Under the pieces are notes generated by a model, which was not told where the DNA came from, did not search any database, and saw nothing but the letters and a program-made list of their open reading frames with translations. This document shows positions 25,265 through 34,476 of a stretch of DNA of 64,000 nt, one piece after another; the stretch's first letter is position 1; each line of letters opens with the position of its first letter. A program made the translations under genes and the position numbers. This DNA comes from Nonomuraea antri (lineage in GTDB: Bacteria > Actinomycetota > Actinomycetes > Streptosporangiales > Streptosporangiaceae), in contig NZ_JABCPZ010000032.1 of the NCBI RefSeq assembly GCF_013283785.1, positions 1-64,000 on the forward strand. Reading direction: 5' to 3'.

Positions 25265-26206
25265 CTAGGCGTCGATGGCCGCGCGCAGCATGGGCAGCGC
25301 GCGTTTCAGCGCCCGCTCCCAGTACGGCCAGGTGTGCGTGCCCCGGCCGTAGAAGTCGGTGGTCACGCGGGCTCCGGCGGCCCGGGCGCGCTCGGCGAAC
25401 GTGGTGGACTGGTCTAACAGGGCGTCCTCGTAGTCGGCCCGCGCGCCCGGGCCGTCCAGCGGGCCCGGCCTGCCGTCGCCGCACGACACGTACAGCGGCA
25501 TCCCCTTCAGCCGCGCGGCCAGGGCGGCCGGATTGTGCGCGGCCCAGACCTCGCGGTCGGCGGACGGGTCGCCCCACAGCAGGTCGGGGTCCTCGCCCTG
25601 CCTGCGGACGAGACCGCGCACGCCCTCGGCGCCCGTCTCGATGTCCAGCACGCCGGAGAACGAGGCCGCGGCGCGGAACATGCCCGGGTTCCTGGCGGCG
25701 TAGATCATCGCGCCCAGCCCGCCCATCGACAGGCCGGCGACCGCCCGCTTCGGCCCCGCGCCGAACTCGGCCTCGATCAGCGGGAGCAGTTCGCGCAGGT
25801 GGTAGGTCTCCCATCGGGGGCCGCTGAGCCAGTCGGAGTAGAAGCCGGCGCTGCCGCCGTCCGGGATGACCACGATCGCGCGCAGGGACGCGGTGACGCG
25901 CTCCGCGCCGCCCATGGTGACCCAGTCGAGCTGGTCGCCGCAGCAGCCGTGCAGCAGGTAGAGGACCGGCCAGGGACCCGAGCCCGGCCGCCAGCCCTCG
26001 GGCAGCAGGACCCTGACGGGCGAGGTGCGGCCGAGCGCCCGTGACTCGACCGTGAGGTCCCTGCCCCGCTCCCCCGCCTGCTTCGCGGCCACGACTCTGG
26101 CGCCCGAGGTGGGGGCGGCCGGGGTGACGCCCTGGGTGGTGCAGGCGCCGATGAGGAAGGCGGCGGCCAGTGCCGCCAGATACCGTCTCGCCCGCGGAAC
26201 CGTCAT
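25265..26206 (-). CDS. Secreted lipoprotein esterase, alpha/beta-hydrolase (esterase D/PHB-depolymerase-like)
   Basis: A 313-residue lipoprotein (lipobox FLIGACTTQG). The alpha/beta-hydrolase fold shows PVLYLLHGCCGDQLDW (oxyanion region), the nucleophile elbow GLSMGGLGAM, and a late His in YGRGTHTWPYW. Similar actinobacterial proteins are esterases of the antigen-85/esterase-D type acting outside the membrane. Monocistronic, diverging from the APC permease. Its stop is 9 nt from the TetR-type operator of the GH1 gene downstream. Substrate unknown; could deacylate polysaccharide (inference from neighbours). Confidence 0.8.
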   Translation of the reverse strand: MTVPRARRYLAALAAAFLIGACTTQGVTPAAPTSGARVVAAKQAGERGRDLTVESRALGRTSPVRVLLPEGWRPGSGPWPVLYLLHGCCGDQLDWVTMGGAERVTASLRAIVVIPDGGSAGFYSDWLSGPRWETYHLRELLPLIEAEFGAGPKRAVAGLSMGGLGAMIYAARNPGMFRAAASFSGVLDIETGAEGVRGLVRRQGEDPDLLWGDPSADREVWAAHNPAALAARLKGMPLYVSCGDGRPGPLDGPGARADYEDALLDQSTTFAERARAAGARVTTDFYGRGTHTWPYWERALKRALPMLRAAIDA

Positions 26207-26373
26207 GGAACTCCCTCAGCGTTATGTATCCGAGCGTGACTTGACATGCGCTGACAGCTTGCGGCACGCGGTGAGCTACGGAAAGATCCCCAGACATACC
26301 CCGCCACGGACCGTGTTCCGCCACGGACCGGCAGGATCCCCCGCAGGTTGACAATAGACATGGAGAGGCTGTC

Positions 26374-27750
26374 ATGCAGCCACAGGAGACCATCGAGCAG
26401 TTCGGTTACCGGCAGGAATTACGGCGCGGGGTGGGCTTCGTCGACCTCGTGTTCTACGGCCTGATGTTCATGGTGCCGATCGCCCCCTTCGCGATCTTCG
26501 GCATGGTCTACAGCAAATCAGGCGGTATGCCGGCCCTGGCTTACCTGGTGGGCGTGGTGGCCATGCTCTTCACCGCCGCCTCCTACGCGCAGATGGTCAA
26601 GGCGTTCCCGCTGTCCGGCTCCGTCTACAACTACGCGGGCCGCGGCATCGCGCCGCCGGTCGGCTTCCTGACCGGCTGGGCGATCCTGCTCGACTACATC
26701 CTGGTGCCGTGCCTGCTGTACCTGATCGCGTCGATCGCCATGAACGCGATCGCGCCCGGCATCCCGGTGCTCGGCTGGCTGGTCGTCTTCGTCGTGATCA
26801 ACACCGTGATCAACCTGCGGGGGATCAAGATGACGGTGCAGCTCACCAAGATCATGATCGTCGCGGAGCTGGTCGTCCTGGTCCTGTTCCTGCTGGTCGG
26901 CGTCTGGGCGCTGGCCTCGGGCAAGGGGCAGGGCTTCAATCTCAACGCGTTGTTCAACCCCGACACCTTCTCCTGGCCGCTCATCTTCGGCGCGGTCTCC
27001 ATCGCCGTCCTGTCCTTCCTCGGCTTCGACGGCATCAGCATGCTGGCCGAGGAGTCGTCGGGCGGGTCCGCCGAGGTGGGACGGGCCATGCGGATCGCCC
27101 TGGTCCTGGCCGCGGTGCTGTTCGTCACCCAGGTCTGGGTGGCCGCGCTCCTGGTGCCCGACCCCGCGATGATCGCCAGGGCCGGGGACACCGCCTTCTA
27201 CGAGGTCGCCGCGTACGCCGGCGGCGACTGGCTCAGGCACGTCACCACGGCCGCGACCGCCGTCTCCTGGGGCGTCGGCAACACGATGGTCGCCCAGGTC
27301 TCGGTGTCACGCCTGCTGTACGCGATGGCCCGCGACAGGCAGCTCCCGTCGTTCCTGGCCAGGGTCTCGGTCAAGCGCTCGGTGCCGACCAACGCCACGC
27401 TGCTGGTGGCCGCGACGTCGATCGCGATCGGCGGCTGGATGTCCCTGCGCGAGGACGGCGCGGGACTGCTCACCAGCCTGGTCAACATGGGGGCGCTGAT
27501 CTCGTTCGCGGTGCTGCACCTGTCGGTGATCGTGCACTACCTGATCCGCGGCCGCTCGTCGAACCTCTGGGCGCACCTGCTCGCGCCGCTGATCGGCATG
27601 GCCGTGCTGGTCTTCGTGGTGTTCTACTCCGACTTCAACGCGCAACTGGTGATGATGGTCTGGCTCGGGCTCGGCCTGGTGGTGCTGGGTGTGCTGTACG
27701 CGCTCGGCCGCCGTCCCACGCTTCCCTACCCGGTGGCCGCCGAGAAGTGA
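26374..27750 (+). CDS. APC-family amino acid permease
   Basis: A 458-residue membrane protein with ~12 helices. TM1 carries VDLVFYGLMFMVPIAPFAIFG, and TM3-TM6 include AAVLFVTQVW and FLGFDGISMLAEE, which match the amino-acid/polyamine antiporter family (APC, yeast/bacterial GABA-like branch). Substrate not readable. Monocistronic, divergent from the esterase. Confidence 0.87.
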   Translation: MQPQETIEQFGYRQELRRGVGFVDLVFYGLMFMVPIAPFAIFGMVYSKSGGMPALAYLVGVVAMLFTAASYAQMVKAFPLSGSVYNYAGRGIAPPVGFLTGWAILLDYILVPCLLYLIASIAMNAIAPGIPVLGWLVVFVVINTVINLRGIKMTVQLTKIMIVAELVVLVLFLLVGVWALASGKGQGFNLNALFNPDTFSWPLIFGAVSIAVLSFLGFDGISMLAEESSGGSAEVGRAMRIALVLAAVLFVTQVWVAALLVPDPAMIARAGDTAFYEVAAYAGGDWLRHVTTAATAVSWGVGNTMVAQVSVSRLLYAMARDRQLPSFLARVSVKRSVPTNATLLVAATSIAIGGWMSLREDGAGLLTSLVNMGALISFAVLHLSVIVHYLIRGRSSNLWAHLLAPLIGMAVLVFVVFYSDFNAQLVMMVWLGLGLVVLGVLYALGRRPTLPYPVAAEK

Positions 27751-27806
27751 GTAGCATCACTATCCCGGCCAGATCGGGACCCCTGCAGTAAAGGATCGCC
27801 CCCGCA

Positions 27807-28445
27807 ATGGAACGGCTGCCGCTCCACCAGGAGCTGTACCTCATCTCCCACGACCACTCCGGCAAGCCCCTGATCCATCAGTCCTCGATGGCGCTCGGGC
27901 TGGCCGGGGCGGTGCTGCTCGACCTGGCCCTGCGCGAACGGCTCACGATCGTCCAGGGTCAGGCCTCGGTCAGCGACCGCACCCCGGTCGGCGACGCGGT
28001 CACCGACAGCCTCATCCCGCAGATCGCGCAGGACCGTGCCAACCGCGACGTCAAGTTCTGGATCAAGCGGCTGGCGCCCGACATGTACGACCGCACCTGC
28101 GGCAGCCTGGTGGCCGCCGGGGTGCTGACCAAGGTGACCAAGCGGCGGCTGGGCATGTTGCCGTACACGCGTTACCAGCTCACCGACATGGCGGCGGTGG
28201 TGCGGGCGGCGGCCGGGGTGCGCTCGGCGGTGGAGGGCTGGAAGCAGCCCGACGACCGCAGCGCGGCGCTGTGCGGGCTGGTCGCGGTGCTGCGCGTGGA
28301 GACCGAGCTGTACCTCGACCAGCCGTCCAGCCAGCTCGTCGGCCGGTTGCGCACCATCGCCCGCGAGAGCACGCCCGCCGTCCAGGACGTCGTCACCATC
28401 GTCGAGACCCTCATCGCCGAGGCCGCGCTCGCCGTCTACCGGTAG
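27807..28445 (+). CDS. GPP34 family phosphoprotein (GOLPH3-like)
   Basis: A 212-residue protein with the GPP34/GOLPH3 pattern: LHQELYLISHDHSGKP at the N-terminus, GLAGAVLLDLALRERL, DRTCGSLVAAGVLTKV and the YTRYQLTDMA beta-hairpin. The eukaryotic homologue binds phosphatidylinositol-4-phosphate; actinobacteria carry several copies of unknown role, often near membrane or signalling genes. Start ATG 55 nt after the permease stop, probably a separate unit. Confidence 0.85.
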   Translation: MERLPLHQELYLISHDHSGKPLIHQSSMALGLAGAVLLDLALRERLTIVQGQASVSDRTPVGDAVTDSLIPQIAQDRANRDVKFWIKRLAPDMYDRTCGSLVAAGVLTKVTKRRLGMLPYTRYQLTDMAAVVRAAAGVRSAVEGWKQPDDRSAALCGLVAVLRVETELYLDQPSSQLVGRLRTIARESTPAVQDVVTIVETLIAEAALAVYR

Positions 28446-28486
28446 ATCGTTGACCTGATGCACGCGTAACGGGCATCGTGGGGCGG

Positions 28487-29434
28487 ATGAGCGGCGAAGA
28501 GACTCGCGACGGCGTGTCGCTGACCAACCTCGACCAGCCCCTGTTCGACGGGGCGGACGCGACGAAACGCGACCTCGTCGACTACCTCGACGCGGTGCAC
28601 GACAGGATCGTGCCCGCGCTGAGCGGGCGCGCGCTCTCGGTGCTGCGCGTACGCCCAGGTCAGGAGGCGTTCATGCAGAAGAACCTGCCCAAGTACGCCC
28701 CCTCCTGGATCCGGACGATCTCCGTGTGGGCCGAGGCGTCCCAGCGGCGGGTGACGTACGCGCTCTGCGACGACCGGCCCACCCTGCTGTGGTTCGCCAA
28801 TCAGCGAGCCGTCGAGTACCACCCGGCGCTGTACCGGGGCGACCACTTCACGCACCTGATCCTCGACCTCGACCCGCCGGAGGGCGACTCGTTCCAGCTC
28901 GCCGTGCGTGCCGCCTTCCTGATCCGTCAGGCGCTGGCCGAGGCCGGGCTGTCCGGCGCGGTGAAGACCAGCGGGGCCAAGGGGGTGCACGTGTTCGTCC
29001 CGGTGGTGGCGGGCATCCCGCCTGAGGACCTGGCGGCGGCCACCCGGGCGGTGGCCGCGCGGGCCGAGCGGATCGACCCGGCCCTGGCCACCACCGCGTT
29101 CATCAGGGAAGACCGGGCGGGCAAGGTGTTCCTCGACTCCACGCGGGCCGGGGGCGCCACCGTGGTGGCCGCCTACAGCCCGCGGGTCAGGCCCGGCGTG
29201 CCGGTGTCGTTCCCGGTGGCCTGGGAGGACCTGGACCGGGTGTCGCCGGCCGACTTCACCGTACGCACCGCGCCCGGGCTGCTGGGCGGGTCCGACCCGT
29301 GGGCCGAGCGGATGCCCGCCGCGCAGTCGCTGCCCGACGACCTGATCGCCGAGGGGCACACCATCCCGGTCGCCCGGGTGCAGGCCATGCACGAGGGCAA
29401 GCGCCGCGCCAAGGCCCGCCGCGAGCAGACCTGA
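28487..29434 (+). CDS. LigD-type polymerase/primase domain protein
   Basis: A 315-residue stand-alone polymerase domain of the non-homologous end-joining LigD family (archaeo-eukaryotic primase fold). Visible: LDLDPPEGDSFQLAVRAAFL (metal-binding Asp pair) and VKTSGAKGVHVFVPV (the SGxKGxH motif), then PVSFPVAWEDL and HTIPVARV. There is no ligase or nuclease domain, and no Ku gene in the window. Such stand-alone LigD-pol proteins fill gaps, often with ribonucleotides, in end joining. The ATG at 28487 has GGGG upstream; a GTG at 28478 is possible. Confidence 0.87.
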   Translation: MSGEETRDGVSLTNLDQPLFDGADATKRDLVDYLDAVHDRIVPALSGRALSVLRVRPGQEAFMQKNLPKYAPSWIRTISVWAEASQRRVTYALCDDRPTLLWFANQRAVEYHPALYRGDHFTHLILDLDPPEGDSFQLAVRAAFLIRQALAEAGLSGAVKTSGAKGVHVFVPVVAGIPPEDLAAATRAVAARAERIDPALATTAFIREDRAGKVFLDSTRAGGATVVAAYSPRVRPGVPVSFPVAWEDLDRVSPADFTVRTAPGLLGGSDPWAERMPAAQSLPDDLIAEGHTIPVARVQAMHEGKRRAKARREQT

Positions 29435-29443
29435 GGCCCGCCC

Positions 29444-29550
29444 CGGTCACCGGCCCTTCCGCCGAACCGGAAAGGGCCGCCCGGTCACCGGGCCGCCCCT
29501 TCGCCGAACCGGAAAGGGCGGCCCGGTCAGGGGCCGCCCTTCCGCCCTCA
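29444..29550. repeat. Tandem repeat with nested hairpins between convergent genes
   Basis: Two and a half units of ~38-42 bp start with CGGTCACCGG (29444, 29482) and CGGTCAGGGG (29524). Each contains a hairpin such as GGGCCGCCC...GGGCGGCCC. They lie between the stops of the LigD-like and the metalloprotease genes, so they probably act as a bidirectional terminator made by duplication. Confidence 0.7.
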
Positions 29551-29555
29551 CGGGG

Positions 29556-31835
29556 TCAGAGCCTGGGCTTCTTGGTGTCCTCCTGTCTGGCCTGCTCGAC
29601 GGTCTGACGGACCTCGGCGACCACCGACCCGAGCACCGCGCGCTGTTCGAGCGTGTGGGCCAGCCCGTCCGCCAGGCTTGCGCCGCGCCGCTCGTCGCCC
29701 TGCCTGACCAGCGCCCTGGCCACCCGGGTCACCTCCTGGGTGAGCCTGATGTGGCCGAGGGTCTCCGCCGCGGTGTTCATGTCGCCGTAGGCGATCGACA
29801 CCATGCGCTCGGCGACGTCCGGCTGCGCCCTGGTGACGGTGAACCTGCGCTCGCCGTCGGTGACCTCCAGGACCCGGCCGGGCACCGCGGAGATCCTGGC
29901 CACGCAGGCCGCCGCGTACTTGGCGACCGCGCGTTCCTGCTGGCCTTCGGCGATCTCGCGCAGGGTGTCCATGGCCCCGGTCAGCACCCGGCTGCCGCCG
30001 AAGGTCAGCACCCGGCCCACCTCGTCGGTGAACAGGTCGTCGGCCGCCCGCTCGTGCTGGTGGGAGTCCGGGCGCGACACGCGGACGGCCAGCGGCGCCG
30101 ACAACACGTCGCCGCTGTCCGCGCGGACCGCCGCGTAGGCCAGGTACGAGCCCGGCTCGTCGATCAGCCAGCCGGACCGTCCCGCCGACAAGAACAGCGG
30201 CGCGTACAGCGACTCGCCCGGCTGCAGCACGTGCGGCTGCGGCGCGGTGCAGGAGGCCGCGTACGGGACCCACTGCCGTGCCTCGCGGCCCTCGCGGCTG
30301 ACCACGACGCCGAGCCTGTCGCTCTGCAGGATGTTGCGGTCGACCACGACCGGCACCGCGGAGACGTTCTTGAGCTTGAGCTCGGCGGTCACCGGCTCCA
30401 GCATCTCGTAGCGCGCGCTGGCCCGGTTGAGCCGCAGCGAGAGCTGCAGCAGACCGCCGGCGCGGGCCCTGGCCTGCTCGAAGCCGTGGTGGTCGAACCA
30501 CGGCATGTTGCCGTGCTGGACGAACCTGGCCGGCGCGTGCCGCAGGAAGACCAGCTCGTTCTCGCTGAACAGGTAGCGGAAGTCGGCGAAGAACGCCTGC
30601 GGGCCGCCGTTCACCAGGAACGGGTAGTTCATCGGGCTGCGGGCCTCCTTCTCGTCGGCCAGCGGCATCCACGGCCCGTTCCCCTGGTGCACCAGCGACT
30701 TCTGCCACGAGTGCGCGAGGTTGAAGGTGTGGCCGATCTCGTGGACGGCCGTCCAGAACCGCATCCGGTGCACGGCGGCGAGCGCGTCGGGGTCGCCGGG
30801 TGGCGGGTCGGAGATGAAGGAGTTGAGGAAGATCGCGCAGCCCTGGCGCTGTGCGGTGCCGATGTCGTCGAACATGATCCCGCCGAGGCTCGCGCCGGCC
30901 TCGTGCTGGCCCGCGAACAGCGTCCAGAGCTGCCACTGCGCGGTGTCGGCCCACTTCGTCCAGTGGCGCTGCATGGCGTCGTGCATCTCCAGGTCGGACC
31001 ACTTGGCGTCGTTCATCGCCTCGCTGATCGGGATCTGGTCGCCGCCGCCGGTGTTGATCACCCTGATGCCCTGGCGCGAGAACACCTGCTCCACCGTGAG
31101 CGTGACGTTGGGCAGGTCCACCGGCCGGTTCGGGTGGGAGTGCAGCGGATACGACGTCACCAGCGAGGCGTCGCTGGCGCAGTCGAACTCGATGCCCACG
31201 GTGCGGAAGTGGGAGTCGCGGAAGGTGTAGTGCCGGGTGGAGGCGGGCATGCCGCCGCCGGTGAAGCGGACCTGCGCGGTCCGCATGCCGAACGGCAGGC
31301 TCGACAGCTTGACCGCGATGTGGGTGTGCGGGAGCAGCGTCAGCGGGCCGTCCCGGTAGGTGATCGCGCCGGTGTAGGTCTTGGTGTTCTGCTGGTAGGC
31401 GACCCGGGCGATCCAGGTCAGCCGGCCCTGGAACAGCTTGAAGATCGAGCCGCTGATCGTCATGGTCGGCGCCAGGCCGTCCACGTCGACCCGCAGTTCC
31501 TCGATCTCGATGCGCGGGGGTATCGCCTGCTCCGACTCCACCACCTGCTCGGCGGGCGCGCCCTCGCCGGGCTGGACCGGCAGGTGGTGCACCGGGTTGC
31601 GGAGGTAGACGCCGCTGCGCCGGAAGATCGGCAGGATGGGCGGGATCGCCTCGCCCGTCGCCTGGCTCATCATCTCCGACAGCTCGGCCAGCCGCCGCAT
31701 CGCCTCTTCCTGCGTGAGCTCGTCCTGCCCAGCCTGCTGATCGATCTGCTGCTCGGAGTACTGCTGGGTCTTGGTCGTGGGTTTGTCTGTGGCAGCCACT
31801 TCGGTCTCCTCGGCCTGAGTCGGTACTTCGGCCAT
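29556..31835 (-). CDS. Metzincin-like zinc metalloprotease domain protein
   Basis: A 759-residue protein with a clear zinc motif HEIGHTFNLAH: HExxHxxNxxH, where Asn replaces the usual Gly, followed by an aspartate-free stretch QKSLVHQGNGPW and a YPFLVNGGPQ turn. Residues 1-50 are Glu/Gln-rich and disordered; no signal peptide is visible. Residues ~110-260 look beta-rich; the C-terminal ~200 residues are helical (Glu/Gln/Arg-rich). Probably a protease or a related zinc-binding protein whose substrate is unknown. It follows a small beta protein by 10 nt on the same strand, and the two presumably work together. Confidence 0.65.
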   Translation of the reverse strand: MAEVPTQAEETEVAATDKPTTKTQQYSEQQIDQQAGQDELTQEEAMRRLAELSEMMSQATGEAIPPILPIFRRSGVYLRNPVHHLPVQPGEGAPAEQVVESEQAIPPRIEIEELRVDVDGLAPTMTISGSIFKLFQGRLTWIARVAYQQNTKTYTGAITYRDGPLTLLPHTHIAVKLSSLPFGMRTAQVRFTGGGMPASTRHYTFRDSHFRTVGIEFDCASDASLVTSYPLHSHPNRPVDLPNVTLTVEQVFSRQGIRVINTGGGDQIPISEAMNDAKWSDLEMHDAMQRHWTKWADTAQWQLWTLFAGQHEAGASLGGIMFDDIGTAQRQGCAIFLNSFISDPPPGDPDALAAVHRMRFWTAVHEIGHTFNLAHSWQKSLVHQGNGPWMPLADEKEARSPMNYPFLVNGGPQAFFADFRYLFSENELVFLRHAPARFVQHGNMPWFDHHGFEQARARAGGLLQLSLRLNRASARYEMLEPVTAELKLKNVSAVPVVVDRNILQSDRLGVVVSREGREARQWVPYAASCTAPQPHVLQPGESLYAPLFLSAGRSGWLIDEPGSYLAYAAVRADSGDVLSAPLAVRVSRPDSHQHERAADDLFTDEVGRVLTFGGSRVLTGAMDTLREIAEGQQERAVAKYAAACVARISAVPGRVLEVTDGERRFTVTRAQPDVAERMVSIAYGDMNTAAETLGHIRLTQEVTRVARALVRQGDERRGASLADGLAHTLEQRAVLGSVVAEVRQTVEQARQEDTKKPRL

Positions 31836-31845
31836 CTCCGGAGGC

Positions 31846-32166
31846 TCAGAGGTAACGCAGCGGCGTGGCGTCGGCGCTCATGCGCAGCCCGGACGGGTGC
31901 CTGGACACGCGGACGACCGGCGCCGTGCCGGTGTCGGCCCGCGCCGCCGCCTCCACCGGCGGCTGCTCCCCCACCTGCGTGCGCGTCCGCGTGCGCACCT
32001 CGATCCGGTGTTCGCCCGGCGACGTCTCGACGGTGAACGTGTGCGCCATCCCGATCTGCGTTCGCGTCCGCACGCCGTCCTGGTCGAAGACGACCTCTCC
32101 GTCCAGCAGGATCGTCACCCGCTCGCCGGAGAACCCCTCCTCCAGAGCGATCGTCAGTGACGGCAT
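31846..32166 (-). CDS. Small beta-sandwich-like protein co-transcribed with the metalloprotease
   Basis: A 106-residue protein I do not recognise as a named family. Alternating polar/hydrophobic strands (LTIALEEGFSGERVTILLDG, HTFTVETSPGEHRIEVRTRT) suggest a compact beta fold; no signal peptide, no cysteines. The ATG at 32166 has a strong GGAGGTGG site upstream; an ATG 30 nt earlier lacks one. Its stop is 10 nt before the metalloprotease ATG. A chaperone, inhibitor or targeting partner of the protease is a reasonable guess, without direct proof. Confidence 0.65.
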   Translation of the reverse strand: MPSLTIALEEGFSGERVTILLDGEVVFDQDGVRTRTQIGMAHTFTVETSPGEHRIEVRTRTRTQVGEQPPVEAAARADTGTAPVVRVSRHPSGLRMSADATPLRYL

Positions 32167-32314
32167 GCGGCCCACCTCCTGGAGTTGTTCACCCACGCTA
32201 GAACGGCGGGTGGCGGACGGCCCCAGGGTCCGGATCGGGGAAAACCCTAGCCGCGCCGGTCCCCGGGCGGCACGGGGTGGCCGCCTCGGGCGGCAGCCGG
32301 TCGCCTCGCGGCGG

Positions 32315-34366
32315 TCAGCCGGCGGCGGAGCCCACCGAGCGGCGGTCGGCGGCGGCCGCAGTGGACGCGGTGGACGCGGCGGCCGTGGTGGACAGCGGCA
32401 GCATGACCTCCACCCGCGTGCCCCCGCCGGGCTCCGCGCTGACGACCGAGATGCCGCCCAGCTCCGCCGCGCGTTCCCGCATCGAGCTGAGCCCGACCCC
32501 GGAGCGGTACTCCTCCGGCAGCCCCTGGCCGTCGTCGCCGACCAGCAGCCGCAGCGCGGCCCGCTCGCGCCGCAGCACCACCCGGGCGCGCGTGGCCTGG
32601 GCGTGCCTGCGCACGTTGGTCAGCGCCTCCTGGACGATCCGGTACACCGCCACCTCCACGGCCGCGGGCAGCCCGGTCAGGTCGCCCTCGACCTCCACGG
32701 TGATCTCGGTGCCCGCCGAGGCCTGCCCGGCCAGCTCGCGTACCGCCTGGGCCAGGCCCAGGTCGTCGAGTGCGGGCGGGCGCAGGCCGTAGACCAGTTC
32801 GCGGACGTCGCCGGTGACCGCGTCCATGCCGGAACGCAGGTCGCGCAGCAGCGCGTCGGCCGCGTCCGGGGAGTTCTTCAGGCGGCTGCGGGCGATGTTG
32901 AGCGTCATCGCCATGGCGGTGAGCGTCTGCCCGAGCCCGTCGTGCAGGTCGCGGCGCAGCCTGCGGCGTTCCTCCTCGCGCGCGGTGAGGATGCGTTCCC
33001 TGGAGCGCTGCAGGTCGGCGGCCATGCGTACGGCGTGCGCCACGTCCGCCGCGTACGGCGTGAGCGTGGCGAGCACCCGCTCGTCGTGCGCGGCGGGGAA
33101 CCTGCGCGGCCCTGGCTGCCCGACGAGCAGCCTGCCGACCTGTTCGCCGTGCCAGACCAGCGGCACCTCGCGCGGGTCCGGCCCCACCGGGCCGCTCTCC
33201 ACGTAACGCGGCTCGCCGTCGGCCACCTCCACGGCCACGCCCTCGACCGCCAGGCCGTCGCGCAGCACGCTCACCACCGAGGTCAGCGCCTCGGCGGGGT
33301 CGCCGCGCCGCACCGCCTGGGTCAGGCGTTCTGCCAGCACGCGCGGGTCGCCGACCCGGCCGTACAACATCCGGTCCACGGTCCGCTGCAACGCGCGCCG
33401 CAGCGGCTGGAAGAACGCCCCGGCGAACAGCGCGGACGCCAGCCCGGCGATCTGGTCGTAGCCGGAGACCAGCAGGCTCGACAGCGTGCCGACGCCGAAG
33501 TAGACCGCGCTCACGACGACCAGCAGCCCGACCGCCACGAACGTCCTGCCGATCACGGTGTCGATGCCGTAGAGCCGGTACCGCATCACCGAGAACGCCA
33601 CCGCGATCGGGATCAGCGTCGCCCAGCCGATCGCCAGCCAGGTCATCTCGGGCACGAACGCGCCGACGATCAGGAACACGACGTACCCGCTGAAGGCCAG
33701 CAGCGGCCAGCCGATCTGCCGCTTGCCCACCGGGTCGGCGCGCCTGAGCCTGATCAGCAGGGACAACGCGGCCAGCGCCATCGACAGGTAGATGCCCGTC
33801 CAGGCGATCGCCGAGATCGCGTCGTTGACCGGCACGAGCGCCCTGACCTGCAGCGGGTTGTGGATCACGGCCGGGTAGCGGTAGCCCACGGGCGAGGGGT
33901 CGGGGCGGAGCATCAGGTGCAGCAGCTCCACGCTGAGCGCGGTGATGCCGAGCACGACGACCGGACGCCAGCGCGGCGAGGGCAGGCGGCCGTCGGGCGA
34001 GTACAGGGGCAGCAGCGAGGTGAGCGCCATGCCGCACAGCGCCCACCCGATCACGCCGGGGAAGCGCAGGAAGCCGGCCAGCGCCAGCTCGCCGTCGGCG
34101 GCCGAGCGGAACATCAGCGCGTACGAGAAGTCGCTGACGGCCGCGGCCATCCCGCCGGCGCTCATCAGCCAGGCCAGGTTGAGCCCGGGCCGGTGGGCGA
34201 GCAGGAACGCGCCCACGGCGGGGAAGGTCAGGGCGACGGCCGACTGGGGTGTCACGGGGGTCGCGGGCAGCCACTCGGCGGGCAGCTTCGCGAAGATCAC
34301 CATGGCGGCCACTTCGAGGAGCGGGGACAGCACCGCCATCGCGATGGCGACCACCCTTGTTACCAT
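32315..34366 (-). CDS. Sensor histidine kinase, NarL-type, no partner adjacent
   Basis: A 683-residue kinase. Residues 1-~310 contain about eight or more membrane helices. A GAF-like or linker region follows (~350-455). The HisKA_3 box is RRDLHDGLGQTLTAM with phosphorylated His475. The HATPase_c C-terminus carries VGDDGQGLPEE and VGLSSMRERAAELGG. Residues after ~660 are Ala/Thr-rich. No response-regulator gene is adjacent, so the partner is elsewhere. Stimulus unknown; the multi-helix N-terminus suggests a membrane-embedded or small-molecule signal. Confidence 0.88.
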   Translation of the reverse strand: MVTRVVAIAMAVLSPLLEVAAMVIFAKLPAEWLPATPVTPQSAVALTFPAVGAFLLAHRPGLNLAWLMSAGGMAAAVSDFSYALMFRSAADGELALAGFLRFPGVIGWALCGMALTSLLPLYSPDGRLPSPRWRPVVVLGITALSVELLHLMLRPDPSPVGYRYPAVIHNPLQVRALVPVNDAISAIAWTGIYLSMALAALSLLIRLRRADPVGKRQIGWPLLAFSGYVVFLIVGAFVPEMTWLAIGWATLIPIAVAFSVMRYRLYGIDTVIGRTFVAVGLLVVVSAVYFGVGTLSSLLVSGYDQIAGLASALFAGAFFQPLRRALQRTVDRMLYGRVGDPRVLAERLTQAVRRGDPAEALTSVVSVLRDGLAVEGVAVEVADGEPRYVESGPVGPDPREVPLVWHGEQVGRLLVGQPGPRRFPAAHDERVLATLTPYAADVAHAVRMAADLQRSRERILTAREEERRRLRRDLHDGLGQTLTAMAMTLNIARSRLKNSPDAADALLRDLRSGMDAVTGDVRELVYGLRPPALDDLGLAQAVRELAGQASAGTEITVEVEGDLTGLPAAVEVAVYRIVQEALTNVRRHAQATRARVVLRRERAALRLLVGDDGQGLPEEYRSGVGLSSMRERAAELGGISVVSAEPGGGTRVEVMLPLSTTAAASTASTAAAADRRSVGSAAG

Positions 34367-34476
34367 CCGCCCATCCTGTCCTTGGTTCTCCCGGCCTGCC
34401 TCAGGATTATGGCCCCTGCACCTGAATGCGTCCGTCCAATTTAGGGGTATTTGTCAAAGATCGTCCCGCTTGTGAA

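Noticed and set aside
28487-29434. Complete NHEJ operon
   Set aside because: Only a polymerase-type LigD domain is present; no Ku or ligase domain within the window.
29655-32036. 793-residue open frame on the plus strand opposite the metalloprotease
   Set aside because: Composition is Arg/Gln/His/Val filler typical of antisense frames in GC-rich genes; no domain, and the minus-strand protein has clear motifs and ribosome sites.
31865-34444. 859-residue plus-strand frame opposite the histidine kinase
   Set aside because: Shadow of the kinase; His/Arg/Gln-rich with no motif.
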